This document shows, piece after piece, positions 8,700-17,221 of a stretch of 64,000 nt of DNA; the first letter of the stretch is position 1; every line of letters starts with the position of its first letter. The notes beneath the pieces are model-generated. The model made no database searches, was not told the origin of the DNA, and saw only the letters and a list, made by a program, of their open reading frames with translations. This DNA comes from Mesorhizobium shangrilense. GTDB taxonomy: Bacteria; Pseudomonadota; Alphaproteobacteria; Rhizobiales; Rhizobiaceae. The stretch lies in the NCBI RefSeq assembly GCF_028826155.1, contig NZ_JAQGPN010000001.1:3167501-3231500 (forward strand), written 5' to 3'. The position numbers were made by a program, and so were the translations under genes.

Positions 8700-10013
8700 A
8701 TGTCCGCCCCCCGCGTGAGCTTCGTCAGCCTCGGATGCCCGAAGGCGCTCGTCGATTCCGAGCGCATTATCACTCGTCTGCGCGCAGAGGGTTACGAGAT
8801 CAGCCGCAAGCATGACGGCGCTGACCTTGTGGTCGTCAACACATGCGGGTTCCTTGATTCCGCGCGTGACGAGTCGCTCAATGCGATCGGGTCCGCGCTC
8901 TCCGAGAACGGCAGGGTCATTGTAACCGGTTGCCTGGGCGCCGAGCCGGAAGTCATTCGTGAAAAGCACCCGAACGTCCTGGCGATCACCGGTCCGCAGG
9001 CCTACGAGAGCGTGATGGCGGCGGTCCACGAGGCCGCGCCGCCCGCCCACGACCCCTATGTCGATCTGCTGCCGCCGCAGGGCGTAAGGCTGACCCCGCG
9101 CCACTACGCCTATCTGAAGATCTCCGAGGGCTGCAACAATCGCTGCACCTTCTGCATCATTCCCGCCTTGCGCGGCGATCTCGTGTCGCGCCCGGTGGCC
9201 GACGTGCTGCGGGAAGCGGAGCGGCTGGTCAATGCCGGCGTCAAGGAGATCCTGGTCATCTCCCAGGACACCAGCGCCTACGGACTGGACATCAAATATC
9301 AATCCGGGGTGTGGAAGGACCGCGAGGTCCGCGCAAAGTTCCTCGATCTGTCGCGGGAACTGGGCGAGATGGGTGCATGGGTGCGCATGCACTACGTGTA
9401 TCCCTACCCCCACGTTGACGAGGTGATCCCCTTGATGGCGGAGGGCAAGATCCTCCCCTACCTCGACATCCCCTTCCAGCACGCCTCGCCGCAAGTGCTG
9501 AAGAACATGCGCCGTCCCGCTCATGGCGAAAAGACGCTGGAGCGCATCCGCCGCTGGCGCGAGGAATGTCCCGATCTCGCAGTGCGCTCGACCTTCATCG
9601 TGGGTTTCCCGGGCGAGACTGACGAGGATTTCGAGATCCTGCTCGACTGGCTCGACGAGGCAAAGATCGATCGCGCCGGCTGCTTCAAGTACGAACCGGT
9701 GAAGGGAGCGCGTTCGAACGAGCTCGCCCTTCCCGAGGTGCCGCAAGAGGTCAAGGAAGCCCGCTGGCACCGCTTCATGCAGCGTCAGCAGAAGGTGTCG
9801 GCGCAGCAGCTCAAGAAGAAGGTCGGCAAGCGCCTTCCCGTCATCATCGACGAAGCCAACGGCACGGCCGCCAAGGGCCGCACCCGCTACGACGCGCCGG
9901 AGATCGACGGTTCGGTGCATTTCACGTCACGCCGTCCGCTGCGCGCGGGCGACATCGTGACGGTGAAGATCTCCCGCGCTGACGCCTACGATCTCTACGG
10001 CGAAGCGGTGTGA
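8700..10013 (+). CDS. rimO: Ribosomal protein S12 methylthiotransferase RimO
   Basis: RimO is a radical-SAM enzyme that adds a methylthio group to the conserved aspartate of ribosomal protein S12. The 437 residues carry the N-terminal UPF0004 domain with three cluster cysteines (C13, C49, C78), the radical-SAM CxxxCxxC motif (C145, C149, C152 in [10 protein letters not shown]) and a C-terminal TRAM domain (about 370-437). The opening [16 protein letters not shown] is typical of RimO rather than MiaB. The length matches the family. A GC-rich hairpin follows the stop. Confidence 0.96.
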   Translation: MSAPRVSFVSLGCPKALVDSERIITRLRAEGYEISRKHDGADLVVVNTCGFLDSARDESLNAIGSALSENGRVIVTGCLGAEPEVIREKHPNVLAITGPQAYESVMAAVHEAAPPAHDPYVDLLPPQGVRLTPRHYAYLKISEGCNNRCTFCIIPALRGDLVSRPVADVLREAERLVNAGVKEILVISQDTSAYGLDIKYQSGVWKDREVRAKFLDLSRELGEMGAWVRMHYVYPYPHVDEVIPLMAEGKILPYLDIPFQHASPQVLKNMRRPAHGEKTLERIRRWREECPDLAVRSTFIVGFPGETDEDFEILLDWLDEAKIDRAGCFKYEPVKGARSNELALPEVPQEVKEARWHRFMQRQQKVSAQQLKKKVGKRLPVIIDEANGTAAKGRTRYDAPEIDGSVHFTSRRPLRAGDIVTVKISRADAYDLYGEAV

Positions 10014-10022
10014 TTCTGGCTT

Positions 10023-10043
10023 CCTCGCCGCATGCCGGCGAGG
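10023..10043. repeat. Hairpin downstream of rimO
   Basis: CCTCGCCG and CGGCGAGG form a perfect eight-base stem with a five-base loop. No T-run follows on the plus strand, so it may be an mRNA 3' stabiliser or a weak terminator. Confidence 0.6.
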
Positions 10044-10127
10044 ATTGCGCGCGTGCGCCAATCATCGTCCTTAACCGTTCACTCGCGACTTTGATCTAGT
10101 CTGCGGACCGCCATCTCGGAGGGGGCC

Positions 10128-11228
10128 GTGCAGGCAAGGAATTCGCTCGACCGCATTGCGACGCTCGACCTGCTGCGCCTCGTCGCTGCGCTCGCCGTCG
10201 TCGCCTATCACTATCTCTTCCGCGGCGCGGCTGCCGACGGATATCTGGATGTCGCCTTCCCGGCGGCCGCGCCGTTCGCGATCTACGGCTATCTGGGCGT
10301 GAACCTCTTCTTCCTCATCAGCGGCTTTGTTATTGCTTGGTCGGCGGAGGGCCGTTCTTGGCAAGCGTTTGCGGTCGCTCGGTTCGCGCGGCTCTATCCA
10401 GGCTTCCTGGTTTGCATGGTTTTGACGTGGGCCGTTCTCGCGGCAGCGAACCATCCCGCCATGCCCGTTTCGACAAGGCAGCTCGTCGCCAACCTGATCA
10501 TCCTGTCGCCCGCGCTCGGCGAACCCTTCGTTGACGGCGTCTACTGGTCGATCGTGCTGGAGATCGTCTTCTACGGCTGGGTGACGCTTGCCATCCTCGC
10601 CGGCGTGTTCTCTAGGCTCAAGCTCGAGCTTGTCACTGCCTGGCTGGCGATCTGCGCGCTGAACGAGTTCTACCTGGGCAGCGGCGCGCTGCGGCTCCTG
10701 TTCATCACCGAATATGGACCGCTCTTCGCAGGCGGAATTCTTGTTCACCACATCTTCTCCAGAGGCAGGTCCCCCGAAGCGATGATGCTCCTCGGTGCTT
10801 CCTTCATGCTTTCCTGCAGCATGCTGGTTGTTGCCCGCGGCTGGATGCAACAGCACTATGGCGTCGCTGCCCCGCTTCTCGGCCTCGTCGCCGCCAACAT
10901 CGCGATCCACGCGCTACTTGTCGCTGCCATCGTCCTACGCGACCGGGTTGCTTCCACCGCGACGGTGCTGGCACTCGGCAGCCTGACCTACCCACTCTAT
11001 CTGCTCCATCAAAACATCGGCTACGTCGCGATCGGCTCGCTGGCTCCGAAACTCGGCGCCTGGACGGCGGCGCTCGCGACGCTTCTCGTAATGCTGCTGC
11101 TGTCCTGGGCGGTCTGGCGCTTCGTCGAGCGGCCGGTGCGGCGGGGGCTCCTCGCTGCCCTCGGCCCGTTGGCGGATCGGCTTGCTGGCCGCATTCGCAA
11201 GCGGATTCCTCGGCTCGCAGTCGACTAA
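10128..11228 (+). CDS. Acyltransferase-3 (OafA/YrhL-type) integral membrane protein
   Basis: This is a 366-residue polytopic membrane protein of the acyltransferase-3 family, which O-acylates surface sugars or other envelope glycans. The family signature is present: an N-terminal RIATLDLLRLVAALAVV helix followed by the conserved histidine in AYHYLFRG (H28), then NLFFLISGFVI (about 62-72). About ten membrane segments follow and the tail is arginine-rich. Translation starts at GTG 10128, preceded by GGAGGGG. It converges on the GST gene with two bases between the stops. The acyl donor and target cannot be inferred from context. Confidence 0.85.
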   Translation: MQARNSLDRIATLDLLRLVAALAVVAYHYLFRGAAADGYLDVAFPAAAPFAIYGYLGVNLFFLISGFVIAWSAEGRSWQAFAVARFARLYPGFLVCMVLTWAVLAAANHPAMPVSTRQLVANLIILSPALGEPFVDGVYWSIVLEIVFYGWVTLAILAGVFSRLKLELVTAWLAICALNEFYLGSGALRLLFITEYGPLFAGGILVHHIFSRGRSPEAMMLLGASFMLSCSMLVVARGWMQQHYGVAAPLLGLVAANIAIHALLVAAIVLRDRVASTATVLALGSLTYPLYLLHQNIGYVAIGSLAPKLGAWTAALATLLVMLLLSWAVWRFVERPVRRGLLAALGPLADRLAGRIRKRIPRLAVD

Positions 11229-11230
11229 CC

Positions 11231-11827
11231 TCAGGCGTAGGTCGCCTGGAGATCCATGCTGCGCTTGTAGGCAGGCCGGTTCGTGGCCCGTTGGACATAG
11301 TCGCGGAAGACCGGACGGTCCGGGATCGCCTTCAGGATATTCAGTCCAAAATGGATGCCGCTCGCGAGCTGGGTGTCGGCGGCGGTGAACCTCTCTCCCG
11401 CCGCAAACGGGCGCGACGACAGCATGCGCTCCACATTGGCCACCATGTCCTCGAACAGGCCGAAGGAGAAATTGTTGCTTTCATAGGCCCAGCCGTTTGC
11501 CCGTGCTGCCAGCGCCGGGTCGAACACCGCGTCGCAGTAGACGAGCCACGTCAGGAACGCGGGGCGCGCCGGATCGCCCACGGCAGGCGCAAGGCCCGCC
11601 TCCGGGAACGTTTCGGAGAGATACATGCATATCGCGGCGCGTTCGGTGACGATGGTTCCGTCGTGATCGATGGCAGGCACCTTCTTGTTCGGCTGGACCG
11701 CTCGATAGCTTTCCGGGAGGCCGCCCTCCGCCCGGACATGCTCGATCTCGTAGGCTTGGCCGATTTCCTCGAGAAGCCAGAGCGTGCCCGATGCTCTCGA
11801 CCAGGGGGCGAAGTAGAACTTGATCAT
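11231..11827 (-). CDS. Glutathione S-transferase family protein
   Basis: The 198-residue protein has an N-terminal thioredoxin-like domain (MIKFYFAPWSRASGTLWLLE, then KVPAIDHDG with the cis-Pro loop, and the glutathione-contacting ER-AAICMYL region) and an all-helical C-terminal domain. Members conjugate or reduce electrophiles using glutathione. The start is placed at ATG 11827, where homology begins. An upstream in-frame start at 11884 would add 19 residues with no GST character. The class and substrate are not clear. Confidence 0.88.
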   Translation of the reverse strand: MIKFYFAPWSRASGTLWLLEEIGQAYEIEHVRAEGGLPESYRAVQPNKKVPAIDHDGTIVTERAAICMYLSETFPEAGLAPAVGDPARPAFLTWLVYCDAVFDPALAARANGWAYESNNFSFGLFEDMVANVERMLSSRPFAAGERFTAADTQLASGIHFGLNILKAIPDRPVFRDYVQRATNRPAYKRSMDLQATYA

Positions 11828-12018
11828 CGCGTCGCTCCATGCCGGTTGGTGAATTCCTCCGTAGCAGAAGGCTCCTGCCGCCACTCTGTCAGCAGTCTGT
11901 CACCAGGCCGCCGCCGTCAGCATATGCCGTCAGCATGGAAAAAGCCGGGGCGCGCGATAGGGTTCCGTGCTGGACGTCAGCGAAGTGCAGCGCCGAACGC
12001 TTACATGCAACGACAAGA

Positions 12019-12040
12019 GCGGGCGAGTCGCCTCGCCCGC
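12019..12040 (-). terminator. Strong hairpin, probable terminator of the sugar ABC operon
   Basis: GCGGGCGAG and CTCGCCCGC form a nine-base perfect stem with a four-base loop, 20 bases after the binding-protein stop. On the minus strand it is followed by TCTTGTCGTT, a weak T-tract. It could equally be a 3' stabilising hairpin. Confidence 0.55.
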
Positions 12041-12059
12041 CCTTCCCCGTTTCGGGATC

Positions 12060-13064
12060 TTACTTGGCGATGCAGCTGTCCGCCGTATCCGGCGTGCAGA
12101 CGTCAAGCCCGGTGTAGGTCGGATCGGCGGGCGCCGCCTTGCCGTCCTTCATGTCCTTCAGGAAGAACATGGTCTTGTAGCCCATCTCAAACGGCCGCTG
12201 GCCGACCTGACCGAGCGACAGCCCTTCCTTCATCTGGTCCATCTGCACCGGCAGAGTGTCTGCGACAACCAGAGCCAGTTCCTTCTTGGCGATCTTGTCC
12301 TTGAAGGGCTCGACTGCGGCGCGGTTGGCGTCGGGGACGAACTGCGGGAAGCCGCCCGTCGGCGTGAAAGCGTCGACGGTCGGCATCTTCGCCATGAAGT
12401 CCTGGAACTGTTGGACGGCAAGCGGGAAGTCGTCGTTGGTGTAAAGCGGGCAGCCTTCCGCTTCCTTCCAGCCGTTCTGCCCGGTCAGAGGATCGCCCGG
12501 CGAAGCTGCAGACTGCTTGCCGGCCAGCGTGTCGCGGATGCCCTGCATACGTTCGTTGTGGTTGGCTGCCGCCGCACCGCCCGACTGGATGCAGATAGTG
12601 CCGCCATTCGGCTTGATGCCCTGCACGATCTTGGCGATGTTGACGCCGATCTCGTAATTGTGCGTGCCGACATAGGCGACCCGCAGGTCCTTGTTCTCGG
12701 GCAGAAGGTCGGAGTCCCAGGTCAGAACCGGAATTCCGGCATCCTTTGCCGCTTGCAGTGCGACTGCCATGGCGGCCGCGTTGGAGGGCGACACGGCGAT
12801 GCCGTCGACCTTCTTGGCCACCAGATCCTGCACGATCTGCACCTGCTCCTCGCCGCCGCCGTGCTCGCCGGGGCCGATATACATGCATTCGAAGGCGCCG
12901 TTCGCCTCCGCTTCCGCCTTCTTGCACCCATCACGAGCCTGGTCGAAGAACGGGTTGTTCATATTCTTCGGCACCAGCGCGAAGACGTACTTCTGCTGTG
13001 CGTATGCCTGTCCTGCCATCAGCGCGGAAAGCGCTACGGCGGCCGTCAAAAGGTACTTATGCAC
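12060..13064 (-). CDS. Sugar ABC transporter periplasmic substrate-binding protein
   Basis: This is a type-1 periplasmic binding protein of the ribose/xylose class (334 aa). It has a signal peptide ending at AQAYA-type small residues (about residue 22), then the FALVPKNMNNPFF opening typical of the class, KKVDGIAVSPSN and a hinge region. It delivers an unidentified sugar to the co-encoded permease. The start is set at GTG 13064 because GGAGG lies five bases upstream; the GTG at 13076 lies before that site and is unlikely. It is the third gene of the ATPase-permease-binding protein operon. The sugar is not identifiable from sequence alone. Confidence 0.87.
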   Translation of the reverse strand: MHKYLLTAAVALSALMAGQAYAQQKYVFALVPKNMNNPFFDQARDGCKKAEAEANGAFECMYIGPGEHGGGEEQVQIVQDLVAKKVDGIAVSPSNAAAMAVALQAAKDAGIPVLTWDSDLLPENKDLRVAYVGTHNYEIGVNIAKIVQGIKPNGGTICIQSGGAAAANHNERMQGIRDTLAGKQSAASPGDPLTGQNGWKEAEGCPLYTNDDFPLAVQQFQDFMAKMPTVDAFTPTGGFPQFVPDANRAAVEPFKDKIAKKELALVVADTLPVQMDQMKEGLSLGQVGQRPFEMGYKTMFFLKDMKDGKAAPADPTYTGLDVCTPDTADSCIAK

Positions 13065-13133
13065 TTGTTCCTCCACGTTGTTGTTGAGTTGACTTACATT
13101 TCCCCGGCAGCCGACGGCCGCCGGATTCCTCCC

Positions 13134-14234
13134 TCAGTGCCGCCAGGCAGTGAACTCGCGCAGGGTCGAGAGCAGCGACTTGCCGCTCGTCTGCATGCCA
13201 AGCAGCACGGCGAGAATGATGAACATCCCGACGAATGCGCCCTGCCAGTTGGAGTCGATTCCGGCCATCAGCAGCGCGTTGCGGATCACCTCGAGGAAGG
13301 CCGAGCCGATGACCGCCCCGAAGGCCGTGCCGTAGCCGCCCATCAAATTGGCGCCTCCGATCACGGTGCCCGCGATCACCCGCAGCTCGTATCCGGTTCC
13401 CATCGCGTTGATGGCGGAGCCGCTGTAACCGAGGAGCAAAAGCGAGGCGACCGCTGCGCAGAAGGCTGAAAAGACATAGGCCTGGAACTTGATCCAATCG
13501 ACCGGCACGCCCGTCAGCCGCGCCGCCTGCTCGTTGCCGCCGATCGCGAACAGATGCCTTGCCCAGGCGGTAAAGATGAATACGAAGCCCAGGGCCAGCG
13601 CCATCACCACCATCACCCAGAAATGCGAGGACAGCGACGGGATCCAGGTCGGCAGCCAGCTGTCAGCGCTATGGACCGGCCATTTTGCCTGCCCGATCGC
13701 CTTGACGATCGGCGCATCGGGGCCGAACTGGTAAAGCATCTGGTTGCCTGACAGAACGACCGCTAGGGATCGCGCAATCGACAGCATGCCCAGCGTGACG
13801 ACGAAGGATGGCATGCCGATATAGGCGACGAAGAAACCGTTGAAGGCGCCGCAGGCGAGTCCTGCCAGAAGCCCGCCACCGAATGCGACATACCAGGGAT
13901 AGTGCCACGTCAGCAGAAGGCCGGCGACGATGGCGACCAGACCCATCACCGAGCCGACCGAGAGGTCGATGCCGCCGGTGATCAACACCACGGTCATGCC
14001 CAGTCCCATGATCGCAATCGGGGCAAAGTTCCGCGTGATGTTGGTGACATTGTCTGTCGTGCCGAAGCTCGGCTCGAGCCAGGTCATGAACAGCACGAGC
14101 ACAAGGAGTGCGACCGCGACCCAAAAAGGCTGGCTCGTGAACATCCGCTGGAGCGGCGTCTGCTCCCGGACGGTGACGACGTCCCCGATGGAAGCGTGCG
14201 TTTCCTCGAGGGCTTCGGCTGGACTATGCTGCAC
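13134..14234 (-). CDS. Sugar ABC transporter permease (RbsC type)
   Basis: The 366-residue inner-membrane permease belongs to the branched-chain/ribose permease superfamily. It has about ten hydrophobic helices and the class motif GGIDLSVGSVMGL (about 84-98) plus a late GYGTAFGAVIGS loop. It forms the membrane channel for the neighbouring binding protein. It starts at GTG 14234 and overlaps the end of the ATPase gene by 11 bases, which indicates tight coupling. Confidence 0.9.
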   Translation of the reverse strand: MQHSPAEALEETHASIGDVVTVREQTPLQRMFTSQPFWVAVALLVLVLFMTWLEPSFGTTDNVTNITRNFAPIAIMGLGMTVVLITGGIDLSVGSVMGLVAIVAGLLLTWHYPWYVAFGGGLLAGLACGAFNGFFVAYIGMPSFVVTLGMLSIARSLAVVLSGNQMLYQFGPDAPIVKAIGQAKWPVHSADSWLPTWIPSLSSHFWVMVVMALALGFVFIFTAWARHLFAIGGNEQAARLTGVPVDWIKFQAYVFSAFCAAVASLLLLGYSGSAINAMGTGYELRVIAGTVIGGANLMGGYGTAFGAVIGSAFLEVIRNALLMAGIDSNWQGAFVGMFIILAVLLGMQTSGKSLLSTLREFTAWRH

Positions 14235-14964
14235 GGATGGCCCCCGTGATCAGACCGGTGATCTCTTCCGGTGATGTGTTGGGCGTTTCCTTGTCGGCGA
14301 CCTTCGACCCGCGGCGGAGCACGATGATGCGGTCGCAGACCGCGAATACGTCGGGCATGCGGTGGCTGATGAGCATGATCGAGACGCCCCTCGCCTTCAG
14401 GCGCTTGATCAGTTCCAAGACCTCCGCGACCTGCCGCACGGAGATCGCCGCGGTTGGCTCGTCCATCAGGACAAGCTTCGCGTTGGAGAGGCGTGTCCGG
14501 GCGATCGCGACCGCCTGGCGCTGTCCGCCGGACATCTTCTTGACGAGGTCGCGCGGCCGCGTTTCCGACTTCAGTTCCTCGAAAAGTTCGCCGGCCCGCT
14601 TGATCATCGCCTGCTTGTCGAGAATGCGGAACGGCCAGAATCCCTTCTTGGCCTCGCGCCCCAGGAACACATTCTGGGCGGCGGTCAGGTTGTCGGCGAG
14701 CGCGAGGTCCTGATAGACGACCTCGATCCCCTCGCCTCGCGCTTCGATCGGCTTGTGGAAGTGGCACAGCTTCCCGTCGACGACGATTTCGCCATCGCTG
14801 GGCGGGAAGTTGCCGGCGATGAGCTTGACCATCGTGGATTTTCCGGCGCCGTTGTCGCCCATCAGGCCGACCACCTCTCCGGGTGCGACCGAAAAGCTGA
14901 CATCAGTCAGAGCCCGGATCGCTCCGAAGCTCTTGCCGACGCCGCGTACCTCGAGCAGCGACAT
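14224..14964 (-). CDS. Sugar ABC transporter ATP-binding protein, single-domain
   Basis: This 246-residue ATPase has one nucleotide-binding domain: Walker A GDNGAGKST (about 36-44), signature MSGGQRQAVAIAR (about 143-155), Walker B LVLMDEPTAAI and the switch histidine in LISHRM. Ribose-type importers more often use a fused two-domain ATPase, so this resembles the single-domain FrcA arrangement and probably acts as a homodimer. It is first in the operon. A palindromic TGGT-N3-ACCA site lies about 37 bases before its start. Confidence 0.9.
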   Translation of the reverse strand: MSLLEVRGVGKSFGAIRALTDVSFSVAPGEVVGLMGDNGAGKSTMVKLIAGNFPPSDGEIVVDGKLCHFHKPIEARGEGIEVVYQDLALADNLTAAQNVFLGREAKKGFWPFRILDKQAMIKRAGELFEELKSETRPRDLVKKMSGGQRQAVAIARTRLSNAKLVLMDEPTAAISVRQVAEVLELIKRLKARGVSIMLISHRMPDVFAVCDRIIVLRRGSKVADKETPNTSPEEITGLITGAIRAA

Positions 14965-14999
14965 GCCGTTCCCTCCTCGGCCCTCCAGCTTGTTCTTCT

Positions 15000-15020
15000 C
15001 TGGTAGGACCAGACTAGTCT
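15000..15020. promoter_or_regulatory. Putative GntR (FadR-subfamily) operator upstream of the sugar ABC operon
   Basis: CTGGTAGGACCAG (15000-15012) is a perfect palindrome around AGG and fits the FadR-subfamily consensus TNGTNNNACNA. It is followed without a gap by a second palindrome AGACTAGTCT (15011-15020). It sits 36-56 bases before the ATPase start, in a promoter-proximal position. No GntR gene is present in the window, so the regulator would be encoded elsewhere. Confidence 0.45.
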
Positions 15021-15116
15021 AAGCAGAGAATCCGTCTGCCGTCACCCCGCGTTTTTCGGAACTTGGTCGAATTTTTTGGAGCCCCGAAACAAGTCCGTGG
15101 GCCCCAATCGGCGTGC

Positions 15117-15146
15117 AACAAAAAAGGCGCCCCGAAAGACGCCTTT
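15117..15146 (-). terminator. Rho-independent terminator of the BMP-type ABC operon
   Basis: AAAGGCG (15123-15129) pairs with CGCCTTT (15140-15146) around a ten-base loop. On the minus strand the stem is followed by TTTTTT-type sequence. It lies 25 bases after the binding-protein stop. Confidence 0.8.
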
Positions 15147-15171
15147 CCGTAACCGCGAGGGCAGCCGCAGA

Positions 15172-16248
15172 TTACTGCGGCAGCTTGTCGTCGACGCCCT
15201 TCACGTAAAAGTTCAGGCCGAGCAGCGTCCCGTTGTCCGCCACCTCGCCGGCCTTCAGCCACTCGCTGCCGTCCTGCTTCGTTATCGGACCCGTGTAGGG
15301 ATTGAACTCGCCGGACGCGATCTTGGCCTGCGCGTCCTCGGCGGCTTTCTTGACGTCGTCGGGCATGTTGGTAAACGGCGCCATGACGACGTGGTGTTCC
15401 TTCATGCCGCCCCAGACGTCCTGCTGCTTCCAGGTGCCGTCGATGACCGCCTTGATGCGCTCGGCGTAGTACGGACCCCAGTCGTCGACGATCGACGTCA
15501 GCTGCGTCTCCTTGCCGAAGTTGATCATGTCGGAGGCCTGGCCGAACGCCTTGATGCCGCGCTCGGCGGCGACCTGCATCGGCGCCGTCGAATCGGTGTG
15601 CTGGGTGATGATGTCGGAACCCTGGTCGATCAGCGCCTTGGCGGCGTCGGCTTCCTTGCCGGGGTCGAACCAGGTGTTCGCCCAAACCACCTTCAGCTTG
15701 AACTCCGGATTGACCGATTGCGCACCCAGCATGAACGCGTTGATGCCGAGCACCACCTCGGGGATCGGGAACGAGGCGATGTAGCCTGCGACACCCGCCT
15801 TGGACATCTTGGCCGCGATGACGCCCTGGACGTAGCGGCCTTCATGGAATTTCGAATTGTAGGTAGCGACGTTCGGGTGCTCGCGTTTGTAGCCGGTGGC
15901 GTGCTCGAACTTCACGTCCGGGAACTTGCCGGCGACCTTGTTGAGCGCGTCCATGAAGCCGAACGAGGTGGCGAAGACGATATTGCAGCCGGAGCGTGCA
16001 AAGCGCTCGAGCGCGCGCTCCGCGTCGGCGCCCTCGGGAACGCTCTCGAGGTAGGCAAGCTCGACGTTCTCCTCGCCGCCGAGTTCCTTCTGCGCATACA
16101 GCGCACCCTGGTGGTGCTGATAGGACCAGCCGAAGTCGCCGATCGGCCCGACATAGATGAAGCATGCCTTGACCTTGGCTTCGGCCGAAACCGAGCCGAA
16201 GGCGGTGATGGTCGCCGCAGCGGCCAGCGCGAGAAGTGTCTTTTTCAT
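15172..16248 (-). CDS. BMP-family ABC transporter substrate-binding protein
   Basis: This 358-residue periplasmic protein has a signal peptide (MKKTLLALAAAATITAFGSVSAEA) and BMP/PnrA-family features: a YVGPIGDFGWSYQHHQG opening, NIVFATSFGFMDALNKVA, and the late STAPMQVAAERG and DDWGPYYAERI segments. The family binds purine nucleosides and related ligands. It is last in an ATPase-permease-permease-binding protein operon with a leader AGGATAG before the ATG. Ligand identity is inferred only at family level. Confidence 0.9.
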   Translation of the reverse strand: MKKTLLALAAAATITAFGSVSAEAKVKACFIYVGPIGDFGWSYQHHQGALYAQKELGGEENVELAYLESVPEGADAERALERFARSGCNIVFATSFGFMDALNKVAGKFPDVKFEHATGYKREHPNVATYNSKFHEGRYVQGVIAAKMSKAGVAGYIASFPIPEVVLGINAFMLGAQSVNPEFKLKVVWANTWFDPGKEADAAKALIDQGSDIITQHTDSTAPMQVAAERGIKAFGQASDMINFGKETQLTSIVDDWGPYYAERIKAVIDGTWKQQDVWGGMKEHHVVMAPFTNMPDDVKKAAEDAQAKIASGEFNPYTGPITKQDGSEWLKAGEVADNGTLLGLNFYVKGVDDKLPQ

Positions 16249-16299
16249 TGAAGTCTATCCTCTAGAAGTTTGATTCGCGGAGCTTTCCCGTCATTGTTC

Positions 16300-17220
16300 T
16301 TAGCGATCTGGCACAAACGGCCGCCCCAGTGAAGCCGGTGTGTTGATCATGGTCAGACGCCTGTTTCGGGAAATTAGAACAAGAACCACGATGGTCGCCA
16401 GATAGGGCAGCGACGAAAGCAGTTGCGACGGCACGCCTATCCCCAACGCCTGCGCGTGCAACTGGCCGATGGTGACTGCGCCGAACAGATAGGCGCCGGC
16501 GAGCACACGCCACGGCCGCCAGGACGCGAACACCACGAGCGCGAGCGCGATCCAGCCGCGGCCTGCGGTCATGTTCTCCACCCACTGCGGCGTATAGACC
16601 AGCGACAGGTAGCCGCCGGCCAGTCCCGCGCACGCGCCGCCGAACATGACGGCGAGGTAGCGGATGCCGATGACGTTGATGCCGAGCGCGTGAGCCGAGG
16701 CGTGGTTGTCGCCGATAGAGCGCAGCGTCAGCCCGGCGCGCGTCCTGAACAGGAACCAGCCGACACCTGCGGTCAGGGCAATTGACACGTAGAAGATCGG
16801 GTCCTGCCCGAACACCAGCTTGCCGACCAGCGGCAGGTCGGAGAGGTAGGGAATGTAGAGGTTCCCCATCTTCACGCCCGGCAAGCCTACAAAACTCTCG
16901 CCCAGCATCCCCGAAAGGCCGAGCCCGAGAAGCGTCAGCGCCAGACCGGTCGCCACCTGGTTGGTGACGAGCGACAGCGTCAGGACCGCGAAGAGCAACG
17001 AGAACAGGGCGCCCACGATCATAGCGGCTAGAAAGCCGAGCCAAGGGGAGCCTGTCATCACGGCGACGCCGAAGCCCGTCACGGCGCCCATGATCATCAT
17101 GCCTTCGACACCCAAGTTGAGGACGCCGGAGCGCTCCACCACCAGTTCGCCGACGCTGGCGATAAGCAACGGCGTGGCCGCAGTCGCGATGGTGAGCAGG
17201 ATTGCCTCGATCATGCCCAT
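16300..17220 (-). CDS. BMP-type (nucleoside) ABC transporter permease, second subunit
   Basis: The 306-residue permease belongs to the branched-chain/nucleoside permease superfamily. The N-terminal segment GELVVERSGVLNLGVEGMM (about 26-44) is characteristic of the NupQ/YufQ-type subunit. About eight to nine hydrophobic helices follow. It ends 51 bases before the binding-protein start and begins one base after the first permease stops, so both belong to the same operon. Confidence 0.9.
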   Translation of the reverse strand: MGMIEAILLTIATAATPLLIASVGELVVERSGVLNLGVEGMMIMGAVTGFGVAVMTGSPWLGFLAAMIVGALFSLLFAVLTLSLVTNQVATGLALTLLGLGLSGMLGESFVGLPGVKMGNLYIPYLSDLPLVGKLVFGQDPIFYVSIALTAGVGWFLFRTRAGLTLRSIGDNHASAHALGINVIGIRYLAVMFGGACAGLAGGYLSLVYTPQWVENMTAGRGWIALALVVFASWRPWRVLAGAYLFGAVTIGQLHAQALGIGVPSQLLSSLPYLATIVVLVLISRNRRLTMINTPASLGRPFVPDR

Positions 17221-17221
17221 C

